Source: [Phialemoniopsis] sp. UDSM-2020
Taxonomy: Eukaryota > Ascomycota > Sordariomycetes > Thyridiales > Thyridiaceae
NCBI GenBank assembly: GCA_018873225.1
Contig: JAEILZ010000003.1
Coordinates: 4,154,001-4,218,000 of the forward strand
DNA length: 64,000 nucleotides
Reading direction: 5' to 3'
Under the pieces are notes generated by a model. The model was not told where the DNA came from and did not search any database. It worked only from the letters and a program-made list of their open reading frames with translations. Shown piece by piece: positions 33,538 to 46,700 of the stretch. A program made the position numbers and the translations under genes. Every line of letters begins with the position of its first letter. Positions within the stretch are counted from its first letter, which is position 1.

Positions 33538-36371
33538 ATGTCGTCTCGTAAGTGATCCCCAAATCGATGGCCTTGGACAGGCCGTGGCCCCTTAACGGCT
33601 TTGGGACCAGATAGCTTACATGTTGCCTTGCAACCTCCACAGTCAAGCAGTTCATTCGGAACGTGCGGGCATCGAAGACGATAGCAGACGAGCGGGCGGT
33701 CATTCAGAAGGAGAGTGCAGTCATTCGGGCCAGCTTCCGCGAGGAGAGCGGTGATCACAACGTGCGGTATGGCGCGCACCTTTCCCACCGCCAGCCGGCA
33801 GAGACCAAGCTGACTTTCCATCCTTGCCCAGGCGCAACAACGTCGCGAAGCTCCTCTATCTTTTCACACTCGGCGAAAGGACACATTTCGGTCAGATAGA
33901 ATGTCTGAAGCTACTTGCCTCCCCCCGGTTCGCCGACAAGCGTTTGGGACACCTGGCGACTAGCTTGCTGCTGGACGAGAACCAGGAGGTCCTGACGCTG
34001 GTTACAAACTCGTTGAAGAAGTGAGCCCTGCCATTGATATATACGCAGATGTGCTACGGAACTTGATGCTAACCGTCTTGTCAACAGTGATCTAGGTCAC
34101 TCCAATCAATATGTCGTCGGCCTTGCCCTCTGCACGCTAGGCAACATCGCCTCCGTCGAGATGTCGAGAGATTTATTCCCAGAGATCGAGAATCTCGTTT
34201 CGACCGCCAACCCGTATATCAGGAGGAAAGCGGCGCTTTGTGCTATGCGGATATGCCGCAAGGTGCCCGACCTGCAGGAGCACTTTGTCGAAAAGGCCAC
34301 ACAGCTGCTGTCGGACAGGAACCATGGTGTCCTGCTGTGCGGTCTGACACTCGTGACCAGCCTGTGCGAGGCGGATGAAGAGGAGGGCGGGGAAGAGGGC
34401 ATCGTCGAGAAGTTCAGGCAGTTCGTGCCCGTCCTCGTCAGGACCCTCAAGAGCTTGGCGTCATCTGGCTATGCTCCCGAGCACGACGTCACCGGAATCA
34501 CGGACCCTTTCTTGCAGGTCAAGATCCTACATCTCCTCCGCGTTCTGGCTCGGGGCGATTCCGAGGTCACGGAGCAAATCAACGATATCCTGGCTCAGGT
34601 TGCCACCAACACCGACTCCTCCAAGAACGTGGGTAATTCGATTCTATACGAGGCTGTCCGCACCATTCTCGACATCGAGGCAGACTCCGGTCTACGCGTT
34701 CTGGGTGTGAACATCCTCGGCAAGTTCCTGACGAACCGGGACAACAACATCCGCTACGTCGCCCTCAACACTCTGATCAAAGTCGTCGCGATTGAGCCAA
34801 ATGCCGTTCAAAGACACAGAAATACCATCCTGGAGTGTCTGCGAGACCCCGATATCAGCATCAGGAGGAGAGCTTTGGATCTGAGCTTTACTTTGATCAA
34901 TGAAAGTAATGTCCGTGTCCTGATCAGAGAACTGCTGGCTTTCTTGGAAGTCGCCGACAACGAGTTCAAGCCCACGATGACGAGTCAGATCGGTATCGCT
35001 GCAGACAAGTTTGCCCCCAACAAGAGGTGGCATATCGATACTATGCTGAGGGTTTTGACTCTGGCCGGCAACTATGTCAGGGAACAAATCATGTCCTCAT
35101 TCATCAGACTGATTGCTACGACACCCGAGCTGCAGACCTATGCGGTGCAGAAGTTGTACGCCAATCTGAAGAAGGATATCACACAGGAGAGCTTGACGCA
35201 AGCAGGTTCTTGGTGTATTGGTGAATTCGCCGATTCCTTACTCAGGGGCGGCCAGTACGAGGAGGAGGAGCTTGTGCAAGAAGTGAAGGAAAGCGAGATT
35301 GTTGACCTGTTTACGACCATCCTGAACAGCAGCTATGCAACTCAGGTCGCAACCGAGTACATAGTCACTGCCCTTGTGAAGCTGACTACCCGCTTCTCCG
35401 ACGCCTCTCAGATCGACAGGATTCGACGGCTACTGGAGGGACGCCAGACCAGCTTGGACGTCGAGATTCAGCAACGTTCGGTCGAGTACAGCAACCTTTT
35501 CTCACACAGCCAGATCCGTGCCGGCGTGCTGGAGAAGATGCCGCCGCCACAAATCAAGGAGACATCGCGGGTTTTTGGCGAGGCCACGACAACGAAGAAG
35601 ACCAACAAGGCAGCGAATCGCAAGTCCAAGGTGGTCAAGCCCTCAGAACAGGATCTCCTGTTTGACCTCATGGGCGACAGTCCTGCCCCTGCTGCTACCA
35701 ACGGCAGCTCGCAAAACAACGCCGACCTGCTTGCCGATATCCTGGGCGGCAGCACATCCTCCCCACCTCCTTCAACCTCCTCACCGGCTCCCCAACAGTC
35801 AAACATGGCTTCCATCATGGACCTCTTTGGATCTGGGCCTGCCTCGACATCATCTCCTGCTCCTCCCGCCGCGGCTGCGCCATCCTCTAACCTCGACCTT
35901 CTCTCTCCCATGTCATCTCCACCACCCGCCCAAGCACAACAGGCAGCGCCTCCAGCTCAGGCTGCACCCGCCGGGCACGCTTGCTACAACAACAATGGCC
36001 TCATCATCACCATTGCGACGCAACGCAATGCCGAGGGTGTCGTGCAAGCATCTGCACGCTTCCGCAATGTTGGGGGCGGAGCACCGCTCTCCGGCGTGGG
36101 CCTGCAGGCTGCGGTGCCCAAGTCACAGAAGTTGCAGCTGCAGGCCATTTCAAGCACGGAGCTGGGACCGGGCCAGGAGGCGACACAACTGATGAGGGTC
36201 ACTGGTGCTACAGGGGTAAGTCACGATCACTTTTAAAGTTCTCAACTATCTAGATAACATTCGGCTAACTTTGTGTTCTTTTAGCCCCTTCGTCTGCGGT
36301 TGAGAATTGCTTATTCTAGCCCTTCGGCTGGGCAGGTCATGGACCAAGTCAACTGGACAGAGCCTTCGTAG
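33538..36371 (+). CDS. APL4: AP-1 adaptor complex gamma subunit
   Basis: Large subunit of the AP-1 clathrin adaptor at TGN and endosomes. Exons are 33538-33547, 33643-33766, 33832-34020, 34088-36215 and 36285-36371, giving 845 residues. Splicing yields the classic start [20 protein letters not shown] and [20 protein letters not shown]. The trunk (~1-590) is an armadillo/HEAT solenoid with [52 protein letters not shown] and [18 protein letters not shown]. The hinge (~600-735) is Pro/Ser/Ala-rich with acidic dileucine-like repeats ([28 protein letters not shown]) and NLDLLSP, a likely clathrin-binding box. The C-terminal gamma-ear (~740-845) starts [15 protein letters not shown] and ends in exon 5 with QVNWTEPS. 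The first exon is only 10 nt. Confidence 0.96.
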
Positions 36372-37027
36372 ATTCGGGGCTTCCAAATGAGGAAGTGTGG
36401 ACGCGAAGCAGTGCTGAGAGAGGCGTGTGGTATCTACGGTGGCATGTTTTATATGATGGGAACCCCGGGATGAGATTAACAAAAGCGTCTTTTTGTTGAC
36501 GGCGATTACAAGTGACAAAGCGTAGCCGGAATAAATGGACAAAATCATAGACCAAACAAATAATGACAAGTTCGAATCATTGACTTTGTGCCTTGGCCGC
36601 AGCCACATGATCTAGAGAACTTAGATGGCCGGCACAAGCAAAGTCACACAGCAAGTACCAAGGACGCACACGTTTTTTGTAGAAAGGTAGATGGGATTAA
36701 TGTAGCTATTCTAGACAGAGAGCCCGTCCGTCCACGATTCAGGTTTTTTTTGCGTTTTTTAAGAGTCGCTCAAAAGCCTTCCGCACAAATCTGGTAAGGG
36801 GGAGCGCGCAGCGGATCGTCCGATCTTTTGCGGACGCCGTGGAGCGCTCAGAAACGAAAGGGCTAATACTAGAAAAGGATATGTAATGATAAAGGAAAAC
36901 CCTTGAACGCCGATAGGAAAAATGATAAAAAAGGGTTGTAAATGCCAGCAAAAGTTCTCATTCTACGTCACGCAGTCATGCTTTTTCGATGAGGAAAGGG
37001 GGAGGAGCCCTGTTGCCTTCATCATGA
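36372..37027. other. Convergent 3' spacer of APL4 and the DUF3455 gene
   Basis: 656 bp between convergent stop codons holding both 3' untranslated regions. T-rich run at 36742-36760. No gene recognised. Confidence 0.5.
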
Positions 37028-37960
37028 CTATTGCGGCTTCTCGTAGAACCAGTATCTATTAGTTGGCCTCCATGTTAGTGTCCGACCCCCCTGATCTTGT
37101 GATGATTTGAGATAGAGACTTACTGTGCAGCATACTGGACCTCAAAGCTAGCAGGCATGCCCTTGCACGAGGCAGGCGCGCTGCCGCCGGCCGTCTCGAC
37201 GCGGAAGACCTCCTGCAGGTCGCCCGTGGCGCCCTCCTTGGCGACGAGCTTGAGCCAGGGGACGGCGGCCTCGCCGGCGGGGCCCCTCGGCGCCGCGGCG
37301 GGCGCGGGCTCGGAGCCGTTCTTGGCGGTGGGGATGGTGCCGACCTGGTACGCGGCGTCGACGTCGAGGTCGAAGAAGGGCGTCGTCGCGTCGCGGAAGA
37401 AGTGGCGCCCCGAAATGTGCAGGTCCGAGGGGGCGAGGCGCGTCGTCGAGGTGAGCGGGGTCTCGCCCTGGCGGAACTGGAAGGCGAGGGAGGCCTGGGC
37501 GAGGGGCTCGAGCAGGTCGGGCTGGGCGGCGGCGAGGCACGAGGCGTTGTAGAGCGTGGCGACGGCGCCGGCGGCCGCGGGCGTGGCGGACTCGTCGGAG
37601 CAGGTGTAGTTCTGGGTGCCGCGGCCGATGGCGACGTGCTTGAGGATCATGCCCTTTGACGGCTCCGCGATGGAGGTGGCGGCTATATCAAGGTGGTCAG
37701 TCTATCAGGCTCGGTGTTGTTATGTAGTGTGCAGTAGACCTACAGGGAGGTTGGCGGGGGAGGACAGCCTGGGAGAGGTCGCAGGCCGGGGCCTCGGCGA
37801 GGCTCTTGCTCTGCTGGACCTTTTGGGCCAGCCTGTTGAAGTACTCTGAGAGGGCGTCGAGGCCGGCCGGGGTGACGGCGTCGGTGTTGAGCTGAGGGTA
37901 GGTCGGGGCGGCGATGGCGCAGGCGGCAAGCGCCGAGAGGAGGAGCGTTGAGGTGTGCAT
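37028..37960 (-). CDS. Secreted DUF3455 family protein
   Basis: Predicted extracellular protein of 267 residues; exons on the minus strand are 37960-37744, 37682-37124 and 37055-37028. The signal peptide is MHTSTLLLSALAACAIAA. The body carries the DUF3455 hallmark GMILKHVAIGRGTQNYTC followed by AVATLYNASC, then LHISGRHFFRDATTPFFDL, VPWLKLVAKEG, EVFRVETAGG and ASCKG. The end YWFYEK is supplied by the 28-nt last exon. Cysteines at APACD, NYTC, NASC and ASCKG suit disulfides. The family is often labelled as malate-dehydrogenase-like in databases, but no dehydrogenase fold is visible and the biochemical role is unknown. Coding sequence is unusually GC-rich in exon 2, which creates long shadow frames on the other strand. 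Confidence 0.88.
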
Positions 37961-40948
37961 TGTGAGTGGGATGTGACGGTCACGATGCAACGGTAGTATC
38001 TTTTTCCTTCTGAGCCCTGTCGATTTGATGTGGTATCCTTCGATGTGATCTCTGGAAGGGGGTTTGTTGGTGGTGATCTTTTCCGAGAAAAAGCTCGAGG
38101 TTTGAATGGTATCTTCGTGTGCGAGAAAAGTCGTGAGAAGGTCCAAACAATGAAATAATGTCCCAAAGAAATCACAACCCAAGAATCACGAGAGAGATAG
38201 ACCCAAGAGAAGACAGACGTAGGAAAATAAAGGAAATAGAGACAAAAAAGGAAAAAGGGAAATCGTCAAGATTGGAAAGGATCTGACGATGATGATATAG
38301 CAAGATGCATGTCTTTTCTTCCTTCTCTTTCTCCATCTCGAAGAAAGAGGGGAGGGTATCTTATTATACCAGCCTCGCCCGCCACGGCAGCAAGCCGTTC
38401 CTGTATTGCTACCCCATGTCGTCCGGGCGGCACGCAATACAGACAGGCCGTGGGCCAGGAAGCCCGTCCACACAATCTGGATCCTTGTCGACGAGCCAGG
38501 GCTCGCTCGTCCACTTAGACGAAGCGGTGCAGGGACCCGGGGTGGATTGTACAAAAGAGGTGGCCGCGTCTATGGGCCGGAAGATGGGTACCGGCGTGTA
38601 AGTTGTGGAAGAGAAAAGGACTGGCTGGCCTTGGCCCTTGGCCCGTCTGGCTTCTATTCCTGGGAGAGGAGATATTGATGCATCCTGGGGATGTGGTTGG
38701 CCGGAGCAAGCGATCCAATAGATCTGGCGACAGGGATGGCGGCGACCAACGAGATGCGATCTGGCAGACACACCACCCCGCTGCAAGCGCCTGGCCCAGC
38801 TCAAAGTGCTTCCTCCGCCATTTCAACGCTGCCAGTCGTGTGTGTCTGGCCATACACATGACAGGAGTACAGCAGAGGGCCGATTAGCCACTAAATTCTC
38901 TTCGAAGGAGCGTACCAGAACCCGATGCCACTAGCAATGTCGGGCTCAGTCGCACTGCATTCTTTGCTACAGCGACACCCGAAGGCGAGGCTGGGAAGAA
39001 GGTAGCCTATTCGCTGCTTCACCAGCTCTCTCAACGGAAGTGAGGTGTCAAAGAGGTCCTCTCCCGGCTTGGGACTGCCAATCGGGACGGGTCATGCCAG
39101 GGCTGGTTCAGAAGGTGCTTGCCACTTCGTCCCGCTGATGGACGAGGAGCCCATTCTGTCCAGACTCTCTCTTCGGGACCTTTCAGTCTGTAGAGACACC
39201 GACAAGGTGGATTCAATTCCTCTCACATGCTCTCTCAGCAAAAGCATAGCAAAGCAAATGAATAAGCAAGGAGCTGCCCATCAAGGCAAGGCGGCATGCT
39301 CGTAGCTGCAAACGAAGTACGTGAGTGTGTGTGGGTAGAGATGGGTGTGTTAATCTGGACCGTTCGATATCCGGCGGTTAAAGCCCAAGATTAGCAACCA
39401 AGCGCGGATCCTAAGAATAACAGCAGTCGAACAGACAGAAAGAAGGCACTAACAATTAGACCACGCGGCTTCCCGTCTGCTACTTTAGCTGCCTGCTAGC
39501 CTAGACTAACGGGCAAACAGGGCAGCCCTGCTGAGGTGTCTTGGCCTAGGTATCGACGCCGTCCAAGACTGGGCCAAGAGATACAACCGCCCTCTTCCCA
39601 CGGCGATGCGCCCGCCCGCCAAAACCTTCTCTGGACAAAAGCCCGTCTCGGCTTGCCGCGATCTACTTTGCCGTCCTGATTGGCTTCTCGGAACAGCCAG
39701 CTAAATGACTGCTGCTGGCCGCCGGATGTGGCCAGCGCCTACTCTACTTGCTACACATGATCTTTACTGCTGCCGTTCCCCAGACAAGACACGATTTGGG
39801 CCGGTTTACCGTTCTCCGCGGGATAGAGACGTGGGAGGACTCTGGTGACGTGCTGCGCTGGTGTGTGCCACCTTTGATGATCAGGACGCCCTTACGGAAC
39901 GTTCCAAGCCAACCATGTGTACCTGCAGCTGTCGGCGGGCGACGTGGAGGGTGGCCAAAGGGTAGCGAGCTGCAGCTGGGCAAAGGCTGCGTGCGCGGTG
40001 GTGAGTAAGGGACGAGGTAGGTCGGTAATAATAGACTGCAGAATGGCAGCAGAACGACCAGCATCACCAGTCTGATGTGAGTAAATCTGGTAAAGAAGCT
40101 CTTCTTGCATGCCTCCCGACATGCCATGCACCGGAAAGCTTCGACGTGACATTCCCCTCTGCGCTAGAGATTTATTGCCCACCTTCGCTAGAAATAGACT
40201 ACCGGTCAATATAAATCATATAACGATGTGTCATTTCGCTTCGCTCGACACTGCAGACAAAGCGCAATTTATCTAGCAGGATGACAGACGTCAGAGTCGC
40301 ATCGATAAATGAAGAAAAGGCACCCGGCAAAGGAGATATAGGATTTGACATGTCTTGGTAAGATTAGGTTTTTAATATGGAAACCCCAGATGCCGGCGAT
40401 GTCAATCTTTTCTTGGCTCGGACGGCAGACCGTCCCGGCGGGACAGCGACGGCGATCCGCGGTTGCAACGGATATCGGCATACCCTTGCTGTTGATCACC
40501 AACGACCATGGAGCCGATTCGAGGACCAGAGTCGACCTTGTGCTTTGATGACTGCGAGCCCTGTTGTCGAACAGTGAGCACTGGATCTTGCAGTGACCGA
40601 GAATGACAGTGAGCAAGAATCGAGAGGACTAGGAACACTGGCGTGAGAGGGGCATGCATACAAATCAGAGCCGTAATTTGATGTCATCTTTATCTACATT
40701 ACGCTGTAGGAGTTCCGAAGAACCTACTTCTGAGTACATAGATAGATCAGTGATGGAAGCACATGGATAGCAGCTTGTCGTAGTAGAAGGTAGGAAGCTC
40801 TGTAGTTCCTCGTAAATCTCGTCCCCCTGCCTACAACAAAAGGGGGTATTGGAAGACCCCTTAACATGACATACATGCCAGCGGCCTCACACCGCTGGCC
40901 CCGAACCCGAAAATAGCCCAACAATACATTACATTCAGACCGTTACAT
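37961..40948. other. Spacer between the DUF3455 gene and COY1
   Basis: About 3 kb. The first 400 bp is the DUF3455 promoter, with a purine-rich plus strand (pyrimidine-rich on the coding strand) at 38186-38280. The remainder contains only short overlapping frames with no domain. The end next to 40948 is the COY1 3' untranslated region. No mobile element or RNA gene identified. Confidence 0.5.
38186..38280 (-). promoter_or_regulatory. Pyrimidine-rich promoter tract of the DUF3455 gene
   Basis: About 95 bp that are almost all A/G on the plus strand, hence C/T on the coding strand, 225-320 bp upstream of the start codon. Such CT tracts commonly sit just before transcription starts in filamentous fungi. 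The assignment is by composition and position. Confidence 0.4.
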
Positions 40949-43242
40949 TCACCCACTGAACCCTTCCTCACGCCAGCCGCTTCCTCCGGCGGCCTTGCCG
41001 CTACCGCCTCCCGCCCCAGCAGCTACGACGGCGGCCGCCGTGTTGCCCAGGTGGGTCGCGTGCTGCTCGGCGTCCGACGAGCCCAACCAGTACAGCGAGA
41101 AGAAGACGAGGACGTGCAGCGCGACGCAGTACGCCGCGAAGAGGTTCCTGCTCGTGCGGCTCGCCAGCACCATGCGCGTGACCGAGTAGACGACGCGCTC
41201 CGGGAACGACATGCGCTTGTACGCCCGGGCGGACTCGCGCCCGCGGAACGCCGCAAAGGGCGAGATGTTGCTCTCGTAGGCCTTGCGGTAGCGGTCGAGC
41301 GCGATGCCGGGCGTGCCCGTGGCGGCGCCGCCCATCGACACCGTCGACGGGTTGGGGTTGGCGCTGTAGGCCGAGGCCGACGAGGAGCTCGCCCCGGCGG
41401 CGGTGTGGTGCGTGCCCCTGTTGAAGCTCGAGACGTAGCGAGTCTTCTCGTAGAGGTTGAGGTTGTCCTTTTGCAGGGCGGCCACCTCCTGGCGCAGCTG
41501 CGACAGGGTGCGGTGGGAGTCGGAGAGCTCCTGCTCGAGCTGAGCGTTCCTCTTCTTGAACCTGTCCCGCTGGGCCGTGATCATGGGCAGGATGCCCGAG
41601 CCGCCTCCCATTGGCTCACCAGCACCAGAGTCTCGGGGGTTGAAGCCGCTTATGATGGAAGAGGTGGGTGACGTCCGTCCACCCTTTCTGGTTGGCGCTA
41701 TCGATTGCGCATAGCGGCTGACATATGTGCCAGCCACGGAGGCCCCCGAAGGGAACGCATTTGCGCCCTCGGCTTGCATGGTCGAGAGGTCGTTCTCAAG
41801 CTTCTCGTTGAGGTTCTGCGCCTTCTCGAGCTCTGCATTGGTCTTCGACAGGTCTTCTTGCAGATCCTGCAGCTTGTTTTGTAGGTCTTGATGTGACACT
41901 CGGAGGATAGTGAGCTCATCGCTCAGCTTCTTGTTCCGTGCTAGGAGAAGTTGCTCCAACGTATCACCCTTGCTCCCCTTCGCTGGTATGCCGTCCTGGT
42001 CTTCAGCAGCATCGCGGATATCGTCATCATCGCCAGTAGCAAACTCGATGCTCTTCAGCACTTCAAGTTCTTGCTTGATCTCATCGTAATCGTTCCACTT
42101 CTCGACCTTGGACCGGAGGTTGTCCCTCTCATCCTTGAGTAGTCCTACCTCGCGCTCAAGACCTCGCAACCTTGCATCCAGATCCCGCTTAAGCCCTTCC
42201 TTCTCGACTCGACTCGCGTCTAATTTGCGAATGAGCGATGAATTCTCGGACCGCATCCGCAAAAAAGCAGGGTCGTCTTCAGGGGATGTCGCATGTGCTG
42301 GAACGGCAGACTTTGATTGCGCGAGGTCAAGACGGAGCTGTTCATTGCGAGCCTCCACCTCGGCGAGCCTCATGCTAGTCCGCTCTAGATCGGAGTTGAC
42401 CATCTCCAGCTCTGCGTTGGTGACATGGCCATGCTGATTCTCTTCGGCATCGTCTGATCGCCCAAGGCGCTGATTGACCTCGTAGCTAGCCTTGATCTCG
42501 GTGAGCAACCGGTCTTGGTTCTCGACCTTGTCCTCCAAGGCCTTTTCCTTGGCTTCCCAGTTATCCTTCTTCTCTTCCAGGACCGCAGACCAAGAAGACT
42601 CTACTTCCTTGACTTTGCTCTCAAGGTTCTCCTCCAGGTCCCTCTTGGCAGCCATCTCGGTCTGCAGTTTCGACTCCGTTTCCTCAAGCTGCGATGTGAG
42701 CTTTGCCACAGTCTCCTGTAGGTGCTGGTTCTCCGCAGTCAACTTGGGCACAGTGTCTTCGGATACGAGCATGGCGTCGACTGACGCCTCCAGAAGAGGA
42801 TATGGGTCCGGCGCATCGGAGAGGGCATTGTAGGCGTGTATGAATGATGAATTGATCGATTTCGAGTGGTTCGTGAGGAGGTCGATGAAGGTCTGGTAGG
42901 CTTTGAGGAGCCCCTTGATCTCGGACAGCTTTGTCGTATCGTCGAGCTTTCTGAAGTCCTTGGTCTTTTGCGCCAGATCCTTACGCTGCACCGTTGAGTC
43001 TCGCTGGTAAGTTACAATTTCCGAGGCTGTGTTGTCTAGCTTGGATACGAGGTTGGTAAAATCAAGAGCTAGATCGCGAATATCAGTACTTCATCTTAAG
43101 AGCCCAAAGAAGGTTGAATCTGTATTGGCTTACTCCTCCATGCCCCAATCGCTCCTTGAAATTTGTTGGTAGTCTCCGATCCAGTCGTCCCAGTTGCCCC
43201 TGGTTCAGTCGCGGGAGCGTCTGGCTTTCCAGCATCCGCCAT
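40949..43242 (-). CDS. COY1: Golgin CASP/Coy1, C-terminally anchored coiled-coil protein
   Basis: Golgi membrane tether acting in intra-Golgi retrograde traffic. Exons on the minus strand are 43242-43134 and 43068-40949, giving 742 residues; the 65 bp intron has a TACTGAT branch site and CTAG acceptor. Splicing yields AIGAWRTLDFTNLVSKLDNTA, which matches the family N-terminus (WxxxDLxxLxxxLD). Residues ~60-560 are a long heptad-rich coiled coil, including LLKAYQTFIDLLTNHSKSIN and YNALSDAPDPYPLLEAS, which are shared with human CASP and yeast Coy1. The CASP C-domain has ALDRYRKAYESNISPFAAFRGRE and SFPERVVYSVTRMVLASR, followed by a membrane span (FAAYCVALHVLVFFSLYWLG, ~679-699) and a Gly/Ala-rich luminal tail. 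It is divergent from the VPS3-like gene. Confidence 0.93.
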
Positions 43243-43727
43243 CTTGTCTAGCTTTTCAAGACCTTGTATCACTATCGGTAGTCATCAATTATCGCAGTAA
43301 ACAGATCCAAGTCTGCTGGCCGTCGAAAGTGGTGTCGTTGCAAGCACCGGCTGTAGGCGATTGATTGTCGGAGGATCTGAGAGCTGCGTACACGCATCAA
43401 CGTGTTCGTTGGCTCGAGCTGAGGCGTGAAGCTCCGTCACTGATTGCCCAAATTTAGCGGCATGCTGCAGGGGTCCGTAGCCTTTCTTAGCTTCCAATTG
43501 GTGCTGTGGTTCCTGGGCCTTGGGCGGCCGGAAGAGTGGAGCTCGGGGAACATTGGAGCTCCAGCCTCATGACGAAGCCCCGCGACAACTGCCTCGCCCA
43601 TGTTCAACCACATGTCCCTCAGTACATTTCAGTTGTTGCGCCAATCCGACCTACATAGGACCAACCAAACCAAAGAGCTTTTGGAGGCTGTCGTATGATG
43701 GCATGGAATCTCACCGATTCATGAGCC
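43243..43727. promoter_or_regulatory. Divergent promoter of COY1 and the VPS3-like gene
   Basis: 485 bp between head-to-head start codons of two endomembrane-traffic genes. No TATA box or repeat stands out. The compact spacing makes shared regulation possible. Confidence 0.45.
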
Positions 43728-46700
43728 ATGGCAGCCGAAGCTCAGAGCGACGAGGCACCCGCTGAGACTCAATCATTGACGCGCAATGGGCTTGAGTCTG
43801 GCCCTTTTGTCCTGCGCACTCTCCTGGCCGATGTACCATTGTCCGCAGATGGTGACAAGGAAGACATAAAGATCAATTGCGTGGACTATCTAGGTATGGA
43901 CCCTCCGCGCTTCCTATCCGCTGGCTCATGATCCCTAGCTAACTTGTATGTTTCCCAGATGGCAACCTTTACGTCGGCACTTCGGCTTCCGAGCTCCTTC
44001 ACTTCTTCCAAATACCGCCTGATCCGTCAGATAGGAGCGGCGCAAGCCCGCCATTCATACTTGCCTCGCGGCTGAAGCCGGCGTTTGCAGAGCCATCCGG
44101 CGGTTCAAGACCAGGCGTTCAACAGATTCTCCTCCTGCCGCAGGTGGGAAAGGCGTGTATTCTCTGCAACCACACAGTCACGTTCTACTCTCTACCCGAG
44201 CTGAGTCCAGTTCTAACCCAAGTACGGAACTGCAATTGGATCGGAGGGGTGGACCTCAATGAGACCGGCGACAGCGGTTGGCAGGCCTCCAAGGTCACGG
44301 TCCTGCTATCGCTCAACAGGAAGATCCAGGTGGTGAGGATTGGTGAAGATGCCCGTGGTGTCAAAAATATCGACTTTGCAGGCAGCACAATATCGGTTCG
44401 GCGAGATTCAATCGCATGTGTAGCGGATTCACGGACATATGCGCTACTAGATGTGGACCGGCAGCTCAAGATCCCCCTCATGAGCATCTCTTCATTGGAT
44501 GACTCGCAGCCTCCGAATGTTCTCGGCCATGTTCAAAACCTTCAGAGCACGGCTGACGGCGGTCTATTACGGAGCGCATCGACCGCGCAAGCTCGATCAC
44601 ACTCGCCCGCCATCGAAGCAAGTGGGCATAACAGGAGCACGAGCTTAGGTGGCTTCATTGCGAGCCGTTTCCAAGACAAAAAGCCAGAAGAAGGGGAAGC
44701 ATTGGGCTCTCAGACTACTGAGAGACCACCTCAATCAAAAAGTCCAGCCCCTGAGGGCGCACCTTCAACTCCGAACAAGGGCACTTCGACCGACAAACCT
44801 CTTCCTGCCGCCCCAGGCATTCCACAGTCTGCCACTGAGTCGCAGATCTCAACGGAAAGGAAACCCCAGCCCGTGTTTCTGAAGCCCCATATCGCATCCC
44901 CAACACAAGAAGAGTTTCTCCTCGTGACGGGAACAGGGCCCCTTGAGCCAGGTATTGGCATGTTTGTTAACCTGGATGGTGACCCAACCAGGCCAACAAT
45001 CGAGTTCGATAGATACCCTAAGGAGATCATCGTCGATGGAGGGGCATCGGATTTGTCCGCGTCAAGGACGTCCCTAACCGAAGAGGAAGAGGGATATGTC
45101 TTGGCATCTATGACCAGAGACTTCTCGGACGGACTTCATCATGGTCTAGAGATCCAGCGGTGGGACATGACTGATGGACAGGAGTCTACTAAGTTCTGGC
45201 TGGAACCTCGCAATGATGGGGGAGCCGACACGCCGAATACATCACCTATTGGTATTCGGTCATTGCTGGGGAAGCAAGAGGTGCAATTTCAGGAAGTAGT
45301 GACAAGGCTTGGCCAAAAACGATTCTCACCCTTCTCGTCCGGGACGCCCGACGCATCCGCTACTCTAAAAAGCTCCGATTCACGAACAGCACTGTCGTTA
45401 GAGCGCCTTTCAAAAGAGAAGGATCTTTTCGAGCGTGATCTTGATGCTTCTGATGATGAGCCCCTCCCCGAAGGCTGGGAGGCGAGCCGCATTGAGGAGG
45501 AAGAGGACTTTGCAGCACGACTAGCAAAGACAATGGGCCGCCTGGCTATATGGACAGGCAGCCATATCTGGTGGGGGCTGAGGAATCCCTTGCTACTACG
45601 CCTCGAAGCAGATCTTGATGCAAACCTGCTAGGCGACAAGATCTTCCCGGGAATTTCAGAAGAGAGGCGGCAGTTGTTTGTTGTTCTCAATTCATTCCGT
45701 GGCCAAGAGGCCAAGACGGAACTCGACTTTCTTACCTTCAGCTACATTCGACAAAGGGCAGGGGCGCTGCTTTTCGCAAGCTTTCTACACGCCGTCGACG
45801 CACCGTTTCCAGAATCGGAGCAGAAAGCGTTGGAAGAGGTTTTGCTAGACGGTGGCCTTGATCCAAGAGTCGTACTGGCAATGATACCCGGTCTCCGCAA
45901 CGAGATCATACAAAGCAGAAAGGGCATATGGATCTACGGCGGAGTGAAGAACACCGTTCACCGCTACACGACCAGCGAGAAGTTTGCCAAGATTGGGTCA
46001 AATGTCAGTGCACTGGAACCGAGGATATTGCAGTTCCTGAAAAGGTTCCTCACGGCCTGGCGGCGTAAGAAGGGTTTCGGTAGCATTCCTGACGAGAGCG
46101 AGGTTTTCCGGACAGTTGACGCAGCGTTATTGCTGGTTCTGCTCGAGTTGGACCAAACTTCACCAAAAGGTGTCGCGCGGAAAGGCTCTGTCCGAGAAGA
46201 ACTCAACAAGGTCGTCGACAAAGGCGTGGACTGCTTCGACAGAGCCGTCGACCTGCTTGAGTCCTACCATCGACTCTATATCTTGAGTCGCCTACACCAA
46301 AGCCGAAAGGCAGCAGCCGACGTCCTGGCAACATGGCGACGGATCATCGAAGGAGAGCGAGACGATGGAGGCGAGTTTCAAGACGGCGAGCAAAAGGTAC
46401 GCGACTACCTTTCAATGATCAGCAATCAGGCCCTCGTACAGGAGTACGGCCTCTGGCTAGCTGAACGGAACCCGAGGCTCGGAGTGCAGGTCTTTGCGGA
46501 CGACAGAGCCAAGGCACCCAAATTCGAGCCGACGCAGGTGGTCAGCCTGCTCCGAGAGGAGGCCCCCGACGCCGTCAAGTACTACCTCGAGTACCTCGTC
46601 TTTGACAAAGGCCACACCATCTACGTCAACGAACTCATCAATTACTACCTCGACATCGTCATCACAGACCTGCAGTCCTCCGCGACGGCGCGCGAGAACG

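Noticed and set aside
41051..41671. 206-codon plus-strand frame inside COY1
   Set aside because: Opposes the conserved CASP C-terminal domain and is Arg/Ala/Gly-rich, as expected from a GC-rich antisense read.
43069..43133. Alternative acceptor for COY1 intron 1 at the upstream GAAG or TTAAG
   Set aside because: Both put a stop codon within a few residues. Using the CTAG acceptor at 43069 keeps the frame and restores the family N-terminus, with the TACTGAT string serving as the branch site.
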